Origin: Williamsia sp. CHRR-6
Lineage (GTDB): Bacteria > Actinomycetota > Actinomycetes > Mycobacteriales > Mycobacteriaceae
DNA length: 64,000 bases
Direction of reading: 5' to 3'
Assembly (NCBI RefSeq): GCF_018474015.1
Contig: NZ_JAHCSG010000002.1
Coordinates: 186,001-250,000 of the forward strand
Position 1 is the stretch's first letter. Each line of letters starts with the position of its first letter. A model generated the notes under the pieces. That model was not told where the DNA came from, searched no databases, and saw only the letters and a list, made by a program, of their open reading frames with translations. A program made the translations under genes and the position numbers. Positions 1 to 8,890 of the stretch are shown piece by piece.

Positions 1-1629
1 CTCGCCGGCGTCACGTGTACCAAGGTGCAGGTGCCGCGCGACTGGAAGAACCCGGGCAACGGCAAGATCTGGAACGTCAAGATCTCCTACGTTTCCAACA
101 TCAGCACTGATGACCCGCGGCACAAGGGCACGATCTTCACCAACCCCGGCGGGCCGGGAAGTGCGGGAATTCAGCTGCCCATCATGCTGCAAGAAGGAAC
201 CGTTGACCTCAAGCCGTACTACAACTTCCTTGGTATGGATCCGCGCGGCGTCGGGGAATCAGATCCGGCGACCTGCCGCGTGACCACCACGGAGCCCGGC
301 TCGATCGAGGCCCTCAACAAGATCGTGGCACCGATCTGCGCGGCAAACGAGGACGTCAAGACCATCAACTCCCAGCAGACGGCCTACGACATGGACTTCA
401 TCCGCGGCCTGCTCAAGGAGCCGAAGATGAACTACATCGGCTACTCGTACGGCACCTGGCTGGGTTCGACCTACGCGAGCCTGTTCCCGAGCAAGGTCGA
501 GCACATGTACCTCGACTCGGCGGCCGACGTGACCAAGCCGACGCTGCAGAGCACCCAGGAGTTCCAGTACGTCGCGCGGGATCGTTCGTTCGCGCTGCAT
601 CTGGCCAACTACATCTCGCGTCACGACGACCTCTACAAGCTCGGCACCATTCGCGAGGACATCGTCAAGCGATACTTTGCGGCCACCGCCAAGCTGGATC
701 CTGCTGTGGTGAAGACGATGTGGACCCTTGATGGCGGGCTGTCGGGGTTGGCCAACAACAACTTCATCAAGGTCTCCGCCAACACGGTGGCCACGCTGGT
801 CCGGATGGGCGAGCAACCGGCCCCCGCGGCCACCGGGTCGAGCTCGGACACCGCGCAGGCGCTGATCGCCTCGCTGGATGCGGTCAAGGCCGATCCTGAG
901 ACCCCGCCCTCGGTCAAACAGACTGCCGCAGATGCGAGCGCGGCCGCTGCACCGCTGGTCGGGACGGCACCGGATGAGCCCAAGACCTTCGATTTCACCG
1001 ATTCGCAGAACTTCATCCGGTGCGGGGACGGGCAGTGGACCCAGGGCGCGGGCTACTACGCGAGCTTGGCCACGCGGATGCGAACCCTGGCGCCGCTGAA
1101 CACTCAGATCGGATTGGTGGAGAATCCGCCGTTCTGTGCGTTCTTCCCCACTTCGAACCTCAATCCTGTTGCCCCGAAGAACTTTCCCAAGGTGCTCTTC
1201 GGGCAGTCGGAGTTCGATGCGCAGGTGGGTTACGAGTCGGGTCTGGCCAGTGTCAAGGGCCTACCGGGCGCAAAACTCCTCGCCATCGACAACGAGGGCA
1301 CGCATGGGTTGTTCCCTTATGGAACCGAGTGTTTCGACCGTCCGATCATCGACTTCTTCCTCACCGGCAAGCTGCCGAGCAAGAAGGTGACGGTGTGTCA
1401 GGCCAAGCCACTGCCGGGCGAGACCACCACCTACGAATCGGGTAACCAGCTCGATGCGCGGGGACGGGGTTCGGTGACTCTCCTGCCGAGGACTCCCAGC
1501 CAAACCGAAGCTCTGTCGGCTCTGCGTAAACAGCTCGACCTGGCGATCTTCGACACCACGATTGCACCGCAGGTGCGGCAGAAGTTCGGCGACAAGGGCG
1601 TGGAGATCGCGCGCAAGAACGTGGAGTGA
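1..1629 (+). CDS. Secreted S33-family tripeptidyl aminopeptidase-like hydrolase, copy 1 (5' end outside window)
   Basis: Alpha/beta hydrolase of the S33 / TAP-like family, expected to cleave short peptides from protein N-termini outside the cell. The reading frame is already open at base 1 (LAGVTCTKVQVP...) and aligns with residue 69 onward of the complete paralogue at 5838-7667, so the signal peptide and about 70 residues lie upstream of the window. Visible motifs are the oxyanion-region TNPGGPGS, the nucleophile elbow GYSYG and the C-terminal histidine region EGTHGLFPYGTECFD, the last being typical of the TAP C-terminal domain. The 3' part is identical in DNA to the paralogue over 355 bp (1115-1469), although the flanks have diverged, which points to gene conversion. 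Substrate unknown. Confidence 0.88.
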   Translation, partial: LAGVTCTKVQVPRDWKNPGNGKIWNVKISYVSNISTDDPRHKGTIFTNPGGPGSAGIQLPIMLQEGTVDLKPYYNFLGMDPRGVGESDPATCRVTTTEPGSIEALNKIVAPICAANEDVKTINSQQTAYDMDFIRGLLKEPKMNYIGYSYGTWLGSTYASLFPSKVEHMYLDSAADVTKPTLQSTQEFQYVARDRSFALHLANYISRHDDLYKLGTIREDIVKRYFAATAKLDPAVVKTMWTLDGGLSGLANNNFIKVSANTVATLVRMGEQPAPAATGSSSDTAQALIASLDAVKADPETPPSVKQTAADASAAAAPLVGTAPDEPKTFDFTDSQNFIRCGDGQWTQGAGYYASLATRMRTLAPLNTQIGLVENPPFCAFFPTSNLNPVAPKNFPKVLFGQSEFDAQVGYESGLASVKGLPGAKLLAIDNEGTHGLFPYGTECFDRPIIDFFLTGKLPSKKVTVCQAKPLPGETTTYESGNQLDARGRGSVTLLPRTPSQTEALSALRKQLDLAIFDTTIAPQVRQKFGDKGVEIARKNVE

Positions 1630-1665
1630 TCGACAGTTGCGGGTACCCGCGCGCGCACCCAGGCA

Positions 1666-2355
1666 TCAGATCGGTCGCAGGATGGGTGGCCGCAGAACGG
1701 TGGCCGGTCCCCTGCGGTAGACCTGAGCCGGTTTGCCTCGGGGGCCGGTGGGTACGGTGATGCCGTCGACCGCGACGACAAATCCCGGCGTGCCGAGCAC
1801 CTTGCGTCGAAAGTTGGCGCGGTCCAGGGTGATCCCCCACACCACCTCGTACACCGTCTGTAGATCCCGGATCGTGAACTGTTCGGACACGAAGGTCACC
1901 GCCAACGTGGTGTATTCGAGTTTCGCGCGGATGCGTTCCAGCCCGTCGGCAACGACCTGATCGTGGTCGAACGCCAGCGCGGGCAGGTCGTCGGCCCGAC
2001 ACCACATCGCCTGTGCCGCATCGGTGCCGGCCTGCGGATCGGGCAGGTGTGGCGCCAGGGCGACATAGGCCACCGAGACCACCCGCATACGGGGATCGCG
2101 ATCAGGGGTCGAATAGGTGCCCAGCTGTTCGAGGTGTCCGGCGAAATGGGCCAGCCCGGTCTCCTCCAGGAGTTCACGGTGCGCGGCCTGTTCAGCCGAC
2201 TCGTTGATGTGGACGAACCCTCCGGGTAGCGCGGGCGCGCCGAGGAACGGTTCGACACCGCGGGTGATGAGCAGTACCGACAGTGCGTTGTCGCGCACGG
2301 TGGCGACGAGAAGGTCCACGGTGACCGCGAAAGGTGGAAACTCGTTGGTGCTCAT
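1666..2355 (-). CDS. nrtR: NrtR-type Nudix regulator of NAD metabolism
   Basis: The 229-residue protein has an N-terminal Nudix domain with an intact box (GGFVHINE...RELLEETGL) followed by a C-terminal winged-helix-like part (SEQFTIRDLQTVYEVVWG...NFRRKVLGTPGF). This is the architecture of NrtR, which binds ADP-ribose-type ligands and represses NAD salvage genes. The start ATG overlaps the stop of nadR by 4 bp, so it is translationally coupled as the last gene of pnuC-nadR-nrtR. A longer frame upstream was rejected because it runs inside nadR. The intact Nudix box means residual ADP-ribose hydrolysis cannot be excluded. Role inferred from architecture and context. Confidence 0.85.
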   Translation of the reverse strand: MSTNEFPPFAVTVDLLVATVRDNALSVLLITRGVEPFLGAPALPGGFVHINESAEQAAHRELLEETGLAHFAGHLEQLGTYSTPDRDPRMRVVSVAYVALAPHLPDPQAGTDAAQAMWCRADDLPALAFDHDQVVADGLERIRAKLEYTTLAVTFVSEQFTIRDLQTVYEVVWGITLDRANFRRKVLGTPGFVVAVDGITVPTGPRGKPAQVYRRGPATVLRPPILRPI

Positions 2356-3440
2356 CGCATCTCGAGAGGATCGGCGAAGGTGGCGCGCCGGTCCAGTGCC
2401 ATGTCGGTGACCCGGATCGCCAGCTCGAGCCGCTCCTGCACCGAGCCGGTCAGCAGAACCCACGGTCGCGCCGAGCGGGTGAGCGCGTCGGTGAACCAGC
2501 CGGTCATTGCTGCTCGGATGTGTTCGCCGTCGCGAATCCCGTCCTGTACGAACCGAACTCCGACGTGATCGGTCACCAGGTAGACCGACGGGGACGCGAC
2601 CAGGCGATCACGTGCCCATCGGCTAGCCGGCCCAAGGTAGCGGCGTTCCCATACCGTGGTCGCGAATGCGTCTGTGTCGCAGACCAACAGCGGTGATCCC
2701 TCGGCCGCTGCAGTGTCTTCAGCCACCTGTTGAGCGTGAGCGATCTGGGCGAAATCCGGTCCTTCCCAGGTGAGATCATGCATCGTGGCGTCTGCGTTGA
2801 CGGCCTGGGCTCGGGTGAGTTTGTCGATGGTGACCTGGCGTCCGTGTTCAGGCACCCACCTGGTCTGCGCCCAGACCCCGCCGCGTTCGCGATAGTGCTG
2901 TGCCAGTGCCGAACTCACCGTGGTGGTCCCTGTCGACTCCGAACCCAACACCACCACGCGGGTGGTCAGGCCCGCGCGGGTGCCCGGCTCCAACAGTGGC
3001 CAGTGACCGACGAGGTCGGCCCGACACGCTCGACCCGACACGGGCCAGGCGGTCCGTTCGGGGTCGAACGTCACGTGTGCGGCGTCGAACCACTGCGCCA
3101 GCTGCCCGCCGTAGCTCTCGCTGCTGACCACGACGTCGACCGGGTCAGTGGTGACCTGTGCGATCCCCGCGCGCATCGCTGCGACCTGGGCCGCCCACAC
3201 CGGCTGCGATCCCATGTCGATGGGTGCATCGCAGACCACGCCCGTCACCGTCACGGTCGTGTCGTGACGATGCGCTTGCGCCAACCAGGAGACGCGATTG
3301 TCGATGGGGATGGACTCCACCGAGGCGGCCATCGCCACCACCGTGACCCGACCCGCGACGCCGGCGGCATGGCGGATCAGCGCGTGGTGCCCGGCGTGCG
3401 GTGGGTAGAACTTGCCGATGACCAGGGCGTGTGCGTACAT
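2352..3440 (-). CDS. nadR: Bifunctional NMN adenylyltransferase / ribosylnicotinamide kinase
   Basis: A 362-residue fusion. The N-terminal nucleotidyltransferase carries GKFYPPHAGHH (the GxFxPxHxGH motif near residues 9-19) and makes NAD from NMN and ATP. The C-terminal kinase carries a P-loop GSESTGTTT near residue 167 and phosphorylates nicotinamide riboside. The N-terminal helix-turn-helix of enterobacterial NadR is absent, so regulation is left to the adjacent NrtR. It lies 6 bp downstream of pnuC and overlaps nrtR by 4 bp, giving a complete riboside uptake-phosphorylation-adenylation unit in the cytoplasm. Confidence 0.92.
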   Translation of the reverse strand: MYAHALVIGKFYPPHAGHHALIRHAAGVAGRVTVVAMAASVESIPIDNRVSWLAQAHRHDTTVTVTGVVCDAPIDMGSQPVWAAQVAAMRAGIAQVTTDPVDVVVSSESYGGQLAQWFDAAHVTFDPERTAWPVSGRACRADLVGHWPLLEPGTRAGLTTRVVVLGSESTGTTTVSSALAQHYRERGGVWAQTRWVPEHGRQVTIDKLTRAQAVNADATMHDLTWEGPDFAQIAHAQQVAEDTAAAEGSPLLVCDTDAFATTVWERRYLGPASRWARDRLVASPSVYLVTDHVGVRFVQDGIRDGEHIRAAMTGWFTDALTRSARPWVLLTGSVQERLELAIRVTDMALDRRATFADPLEMR

Positions 3441-3446
3441 CGACGC

Positions 3447-4091
3447 TCAGACGGTGGCGACCGACGGCGTGGCCGCTGCGACGCCGGCGGCCATGTCGCG
3501 CCGCCATTCTCGGAGTCCGATCACGCACAGCACGATGAACCCGAGGTAGAGCAGCGCGGTGAGGGTGAGTCCCTTGTACAGGTACAGCGGGACGTAGATG
3601 ACGTCGGCGATGATCCACAGCACCCACGACTCCCAGCGCTTGCGGGCTTGGCCCCAGGTGGCGACCAGCGACAATGCGGTGGTGACGGCGTCGAAGAACG
3701 GAACCGTCGACTCGGTGCCCACGGTCAGGAGGTAGGTCAACACCGCCGTGGCGCTCACCCCGGCCGCGATCAGCCAGAACCATTCGGTCGGGCTGGTGCC
3801 GGTCACTGAGTGCGGGGCCGCCTCGCGCCGTGCGGTCCAGCGATACCAGCCCCACACACCCAGGGCCACGTAGACGATCTGCAGCCCCGAGTCGGCGTAG
3901 AGGCCCGCGGTGAGGAACAGGGCCACGAACGCGATGTTGTTGGCGATACCGATCGGCCAGTTCCAGACATTCTGGCGCGCAACGAGATAGACGCACAGCG
4001 CGCCGGTGATGAACCCGATCAGCTCGATTCGGGAGGTGGGGGCGCCGAACGAGGTGAACGCAGGTGCCTGCAGCCAATCGAGAACGTTCAT
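3447..4091 (-). CDS. pnuC: PnuC nicotinamide riboside transporter
   Basis: A 214-residue membrane protein with about seven hydrophobic segments and PnuC signatures: WNWPIGIANN, the GVWGWYRWT segment and WESWVLWIIADVIYVPLYLYK. It mediates facilitated uptake of nicotinamide riboside, which NadR then traps by phosphorylation. The ATG at 4091 is chosen over an in-frame TTG two codons upstream because GGGAGG lies six bases before it. First gene of the pnuC-nadR-nrtR operon. Confidence 0.93.
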   Translation of the reverse strand: MNVLDWLQAPAFTSFGAPTSRIELIGFITGALCVYLVARQNVWNWPIGIANNIAFVALFLTAGLYADSGLQIVYVALGVWGWYRWTARREAAPHSVTGTSPTEWFWLIAAGVSATAVLTYLLTVGTESTVPFFDAVTTALSLVATWGQARKRWESWVLWIIADVIYVPLYLYKGLTLTALLYLGFIVLCVIGLREWRRDMAAGVAAATPSVATV

Positions 4092-4110
4092 CGGCAACCT
4101 CCCGGCGTCT

Positions 4111-4127
4111 GTGGTCAGAATGACTAC
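4111..4127. promoter_or_regulatory. Candidate NrtR operator upstream of pnuC
   Basis: An inverted repeat, GTGGTCA-gaa-TGACTAC, with six of seven arm positions matching, lies 20 bp upstream of the pnuC ATG in the short gap between pnuC and the hydrolase gene. The position and the nrtR gene in the same operon suggest autoregulation. Assignment is by inference; I did not compare it with a motif matrix. Confidence 0.5.
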
Positions 4128-4145
4128 AGAGTAGCAGAGGGGCCG

Positions 4146-4856
4146 TCAGACCTGCACGCGCATTTCGACAGCGGTGACCACTGCGGCCCACAGATCCGAC
4201 GACGGGGTGATGATGTCGAAGTGATCGCCGGGGGCGAACACCTCGGTCACCTCATCGCCCGCAGCGAACGCGGCGGCGGCGTAGTCGTGGCTGATCTGCA
4301 CAAGGTTCGGGTCGTCGTCGTGCCCGCAGGCCACCAGCTGAGGTACCCCCAGCGGCAGACGATGGCGCGGTGACGACGCGATGTCGCCGGGATCGTCGGC
4401 CCGCCAAATGTGTCCCAGTGCGGCGGCGACCGCGCCGTTGCCCAGTTCGTGCGACGTCGCCGACTCGAGGTCCACCACGCCAGCCAATGACACTGCCAGC
4501 AACCCACCGCCCACGTCGGCGCAGGCGCGCAACGCCAACTGGCCTCCGGCGGAGTGTCCGAGCACCACGATCGGGATGTCGGGCCCGATGGCCTCGACGC
4601 ATGCGGTCAATGCGGACGCGACGTCGGCGGTCGTGGTCGCCCACCCGTGGGCATCGGGTCGCCGGTATTCGACGTTGTAGGCGCTGACGCCGTTGTCCTG
4701 CAACCACATCGACATCGGGACCATGAGGTCATAGGTCCACCTCGATCGCCAGTAACCACCGTGGATGAGTACCGCTGCCCACCGTGCGGGGGTCGTCGGG
4801 CGGTACACCTCGATCACGGTCTCGGGATGATCGTCGTACTGGATTGTCGATGTCAC
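4146..4856 (-). CDS. Alpha/beta hydrolase, kynurenine formamidase-like
   Basis: A 236-residue single-domain alpha/beta hydrolase. The oxyanion motif is HGGYWR near residue 33, the nucleophile elbow is GHSAGG, and the probable catalytic histidine is in GDHFDI near the C-terminus. HGG-x-W is seen in kynurenine formamidase and related esterases, but substrate cannot be assigned. The GTG start at 4856 begins the recognisable domain; an ATG 16 codons upstream is a possible alternative. No tryptophan-catabolic genes are nearby. It is followed downstream by the pnuC promoter region and faces the murA remnant head to head. Confidence 0.78.
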   Translation of the reverse strand: MTSTIQYDDHPETVIEVYRPTTPARWAAVLIHGGYWRSRWTYDLMVPMSMWLQDNGVSAYNVEYRRPDAHGWATTTADVASALTACVEAIGPDIPIVVLGHSAGGQLALRACADVGGGLLAVSLAGVVDLESATSHELGNGAVAAALGHIWRADDPGDIASSPRHRLPLGVPQLVACGHDDDPNLVQISHDYAAAAFAAGDEVTEVFAPGDHFDIITPSSDLWAAVVTAVEMRVQV

Positions 4857-4904
4857 GCGACCACTGTCGCACGGACGGTCGTCGCGTGTGTAGGCGCGAT
4901 TCAT

Positions 4905-5684
4905 CGCCCGGGAACGACGGTGATCCGCAACGCCAGCTCGAACTACATGGTCCAAGACCTCTGTTGCTTTCTGCGACAACTCGGGGTGCGGATCGAGGGT
5001 GTCGGTACCACCACTCTGACGGTGCATGGGCTGGCCACGATCGATGCCGATGTCGACTACCAGCCCTCGGAGGACCCCATCGAGGCGATGAGCCTGCTGA
5101 CCGCAGGCGTGGTCACCCACTCGACTCTCACCGTCACCCGAATTCCCATGGAGTTCATGGAGATCGAGCTGGCCATCCTCGAGCAGATGGGGCTGCAGAT
5201 GGACGTCTCGACCGAGTATCGCTCGGCCAACGGTGTCACCCGGCTGGCCGACGTCACGGTGCACCCGGGTCCACTTGCTGCTCCGTTCGACAAGATCCAC
5301 CCGATGCCGTTTCCCGGGTTGAACATAGACAACCTCCCGTTCTTTGCCCTGATCGCCGCGATTGCCCAGGGCCGCACCCTGATCCATGACTGGGTGTACG
5401 AGAATCGGGCGATCTACCTGGTGGAACTCACCCGTCTGGGTGCGGCAGTGCAGCTACTCGATCCGCATCGGGTCTCCATCGAGGGCCCCACGTCGTGGTC
5501 GCCCGCGGAGGTGATGTGTCCGCCTGCGCTACGTCCGGCCGTGGTGATCCTGCTGGCGATGTTGGCCACGAAAGGAACATCGGTGTTGCGCAACATCTAT
5601 GTGATCAACCGGGGTCACCAACAGCTCGCCGAACGCCTCGGGGAGATCGGTGCCACCGTCGAGACCTTTCACGACCAGACGTGA
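4905..5684 (+). pseudogene. 5'-truncated MurA-like enolpyruvyl transferase
   Basis: The frame encodes about 259 residues homologous to the C-terminal 60% of UDP-N-acetylglucosamine 1-carboxyvinyltransferase: TTVIRNASSNYMVQDLC, the PIEAMSLLTAGVV segment, the PMPFPGLNIDN loop and YENRAIYLVELTRLGA. The first roughly 160 residues, including the catalytic loop that normally carries Cys or Asp, are missing. The frame upstream runs through the antisense of the hydrolase gene, so the alignment begins abruptly at about 4905. A short product from GTG 4920 or ATG 4947 is possible but would lack half of the active site. Probably a paralogous fragment left after a deletion, not the essential murA. Confidence 0.75.
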
Positions 5685-5837
5685 GTCGTTTTCCGCGTCG
5701 CCACAGCGGATCTGCGCTAGTCTCCGGATTCCTACGTTGTATCGGCAAGTCGGGGGTGTCGACACGCGTGCGCCACGCGGTGGCGTCTTCGGGTGTCGTG
5801 GTCGTGCGTGTGGGGGCACCCCGGAAAGGCGCATTGC

Positions 5838-7667
5838 ATGTCTGGTCCCTCTCGTCGGCTCCTCGTTGGAGCCATTGGTCTTCTCACCCCGCTGGTCGTC
5901 GCGGTGCTCCCGGCCCCGGCCACTGCCGCACCGGCATCCACCGAACCCGACACGATGAAGTTGGCAGGCACGTTGTCCAAGCAGAAGGTGGTGTGGGGCG
6001 AGTGTTTTGACATCCCGCCCGGAACGCCTCTGCCGCCCAGCCTGGCCAACATCAAGTGCGCCACGGTGCAGGTGCCCCGGGACTGGAAGAAGCCGACCAA
6101 CGGCAAGATCTGGAACATCAAGATCTCGTACGCGTTCAACATCAGCACAGACAACCCGCGCCACAAGGGCACGATCTTCACCAACCCCGGCGGTCCGGGG
6201 AGTGGGGGAATCGACCTGCCGATCTCACTGCAGGAGGGGACCCCAGATCTCAAGCCCTACTACAACTATCTGGGCTTTGATCCGCGCGGGGTGGGGCAGT
6301 CCGATCCCGCCACGTGCCGGGTGACCACCACCGAGCCCGGCTCGTTGAAGGAGCTGTACCGGATCGTGGCACCGATCTGTGCGGCCAACGAGGACGTCAA
6401 GACCATCAACTCCCAGCAGACGGCCTACGACATGGACTTCATCCGCGGCCTGCTCAAGGAGCCGAAGATGGACTACATCGGGTACTCCTACGGGACGTGG
6501 CTGGGCACCACCTACGCAAGTCTGTTCCCCAGCAAGGTCAACCACATGTACCTCGATTCGGCGGCCGACGTGACCAAGCCGACGCTGCAGAGCACCCAGG
6601 AGTTCCAGTACCTGGCCCGCGATCGTTCGTTCGCGCTGCATCTGGCCAACTACATCTCGCGTCACGACGACCTCTACAAGCTCGGCACCATTCGCGAGGA
6701 CATCGTCAAGCGGTACTTCGCCGCTACCGCCAAGCTCGATCGAGGCGTGGTGAAGACGATGTGGGCTTTCGACAACGGGCTCGCCGGGCTGGCCAACAAC
6801 AAGTTCTTTCAGTCTGCGGCAAACGTTTTCACCACGTTGGTGCAGATGGGCGAGCAGCCGATTGCCGCGCCTTCGGCCACCGGGGGGACCGCTGCGGCGC
6901 TGATCAGTTCCTTGGATGCGGTGAAGGTCGACCCCGACGCACCGGCGGTGGCCAAGGAAACCGCCGCCACGGTGAGTGCGGCCGCGGCACCATTGGTGGG
7001 GCAGAATCCCGACGAGCCGCAGACATTCGACTTCACCGATTCGCAGAACTTCATCCGCTGCGGAGACGGGCAATGGACCCAGGGCACCGCCTACTACGAG
7101 TCGCTGGCCGCCCGGCTGACGACCACCGCCCCCTTCGACACCCAGGTCGACCTGGTGGAGAATCCGCCGTTCTGTGCGTTCTTCCCCACTTCGAACCTCA
7201 ATCCTGTTGCCCCGAAGAACTTTCCCAAGGTGCTCTTCGGGCAGTCGGAGTTCGATGCGCAGGTGGGTTACGAGTCGGGTCTGGCCAGTGTCAAGGGCCT
7301 ACCGGGCGCAAAACTCCTCGCCATCGACAACGAGGGCACGCATGGGTTGTTCCCTTATGGAACCGAGTGTTTCGACCGTCCGATCATCGACTTCTTCCTC
7401 ACCGGCAAGCTGCCGAGCAAGAAGGTGACGGTGTGTCAGGCCAAGCCACTGCCGGGCGAGACCACCACCTACGAATCGGGTAACCAGCTCGATGCGCGGG
7501 GACGGGGCTCGGTGACCCTGATCCCGCGTACCCCGCGGCAAGAGCGGGCGGTGGCCGACCTGCACAAGCAGCTCGATCGGGTCACCTTCGACAACACCGT
7601 GGCACCGCAGCTTCGGGAGTTGTACGGCGACAGGGGCGTCGAGATCGCGCGCAAGAACGCCGGGTAG
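5838..7667 (+). CDS. Secreted S33-family tripeptidyl aminopeptidase-like hydrolase, copy 2
   Basis: A 609-residue exported alpha/beta hydrolase. The N-terminus (SRRLLVGAIGLLTPLVVAVLPAPATA) is a Sec-type signal peptide ending near residue 31. Catalytic features are TNPGGPGS, GYSYG with the nucleophile at Ser217, and a C-terminal TAP-like region with EGTHGLFPYGTECFD. The ATG at 5838 is used because the signal peptide starts there and AAAGG precedes it; the frame extends 15 codons upstream without such support. It is about 80% or more identical to copy 1 and has a 355-bp block (7153-7507) identical in DNA. It converges on the P450 gene 110 bp away. Confidence 0.9.
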   Translation: MSGPSRRLLVGAIGLLTPLVVAVLPAPATAAPASTEPDTMKLAGTLSKQKVVWGECFDIPPGTPLPPSLANIKCATVQVPRDWKKPTNGKIWNIKISYAFNISTDNPRHKGTIFTNPGGPGSGGIDLPISLQEGTPDLKPYYNYLGFDPRGVGQSDPATCRVTTTEPGSLKELYRIVAPICAANEDVKTINSQQTAYDMDFIRGLLKEPKMDYIGYSYGTWLGTTYASLFPSKVNHMYLDSAADVTKPTLQSTQEFQYLARDRSFALHLANYISRHDDLYKLGTIREDIVKRYFAATAKLDRGVVKTMWAFDNGLAGLANNKFFQSAANVFTTLVQMGEQPIAAPSATGGTAAALISSLDAVKVDPDAPAVAKETAATVSAAAAPLVGQNPDEPQTFDFTDSQNFIRCGDGQWTQGTAYYESLAARLTTTAPFDTQVDLVENPPFCAFFPTSNLNPVAPKNFPKVLFGQSEFDAQVGYESGLASVKGLPGAKLLAIDNEGTHGLFPYGTECFDRPIIDFFLTGKLPSKKVTVCQAKPLPGETTTYESGNQLDARGRGSVTLIPRTPRQERAVADLHKQLDRVTFDNTVAPQLRELYGDRGVEIARKNAG

Positions 7668-7777
7668 CCGGTGACGACGACACCCGGCCGATCACCCGAG
7701 CCCTGGGGCAACCCCCGGGCCGGGCACACCACCCAGCGGATCGGTCGGGTGTTCGTTCTTCTTCGACGACCGGAAGG

Positions 7778-8821
7778 TCAGGTTCGGGTCACCTCGACCC
7801 GGGTGACGCCGAGCATCCCGGCGAGCGGCACGGAAGCGCTGTGCTGTTCCTCGGCAATGCGCAGACCTTGTTCACGCACCACGTCGAGGATGCGGGAAGC
7901 CAAGGGCAACACCATGTGTCGACCCCAGCATCGTTCTGAGAGGTGCCCGAAGGGCAGATAGCCCGGATGTGTGTCGACGTCGAGATCGTTCCAGCGTTGC
8001 GGCTGCCACTGGTCGGGATCGGCGAAGTTCTGGCTGCTGCGATGGCTGAGGAACGGCAGCAGCAAGACGTCGTCGTCAGATCTGATGCTGGGATCGACGG
8101 CGGTGAACCCGGCTGAGGCCAGTCGCAGGATGTTCCATGAAACCGGGAGCAGCCGTAGGGATTCGGCGATGATGTGCGAGTTCGGCACCGAGTCGTCGAA
8201 CGGCGATCCCAACCACACGGCGTTGGTGACCACGGCGGCCACAGTGAAACAGACCGGTGCGGCCAGGCGACGGTAGAGGCCTAGCGCGTGGCGTCGCCCC
8301 GCATACGTGGAGCCGTGGGTGGAGACGGCTGTGGCCAGCGCGGACAGTTCGCGGTCACCGCTGGGCAGCCGCGGTGTGGCCGCGGCCGCGATGGTCAGCC
8401 AGGTGAGCACCGGTGTGCGTTCGAGCTCGCGGTTGACCATCACGGTCATCCGCTGCGGGTCGTGGCCGAACACGGTGTTGCGGAGGTGCTCGTGCACGAC
8501 GTCTGGCCAGCGGCCGGTGAGATCGACCCCGTCGATCGGGGTGTCGAGCGCGGCACGAACGTCTTTGCCCACCTCCCGCATGAGGAAAGTGGCTTCGTGC
8601 CGAGGGATGGATCGGCCGCGCAGCGGTCGAAAGGTGGGCCGCTCGATGTCGGTGGCCGTGCGCGAGGTGAGGATGGCGTCCATCAGCGTCGGATCGGTGA
8701 CACCGACCGTCGCCGGTTCCAAGCGGAACACCGGGTCGTCACGGTGGTCGGCGAGGAGTCGTCGGAGGCGAGCAGGCAGTTGTGTCGTTCGCGCGCGGTG
8801 GACACCGGTCATGTCCGACAT
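7778..8821 (-). CDS. Atropopeptide-type cytochrome P450 (RiPP cross-linking enzyme)
   Basis: A 347-residue P450, shorter than the usual 400. The K-helix ExxR is E220-S-L-R223 and the haem-binding segment is FGHLSERCWG with the thiolate Cys298; the canonical second glycine (FGxGxxxCxG) is Leu here. The I-helix region (AAVVTNAVW) lacks the usual acid/alcohol pair. Such divergence fits peptide-modifying P450s. The ATG at 8821 has AGGAG six to seven bases upstream; a 67-codon longer frame is rejected because it runs through the precursor gene and hairpin out of frame. The gene lies 107 bp downstream of a precursor ending AWYIWY, so it probably forms aromatic C-C and C-N bonds in that core, as TrpB does for tryptorubin. 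Ferredoxin partners are not encoded nearby. Confidence 0.88.
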   Translation of the reverse strand: MSDMTGVHRARTTQLPARLRRLLADHRDDPVFRLEPATVGVTDPTLMDAILTSRTATDIERPTFRPLRGRSIPRHEATFLMREVGKDVRAALDTPIDGVDLTGRWPDVVHEHLRNTVFGHDPQRMTVMVNRELERTPVLTWLTIAAAATPRLPSGDRELSALATAVSTHGSTYAGRRHALGLYRRLAAPVCFTVAAVVTNAVWLGSPFDDSVPNSHIIAESLRLLPVSWNILRLASAGFTAVDPSIRSDDDVLLLPFLSHRSSQNFADPDQWQPQRWNDLDVDTHPGYLPFGHLSERCWGRHMVLPLASRILDVVREQGLRIAEEQHSASVPLAGMLGVTRVEVTRT

Positions 8822-8890
8822 GCGATCTCCTGCACTGTGCGTGTTCGGGTCAGATGCGCCGGTGGCGCTGAGGGTTGTTCTACCGAAACA

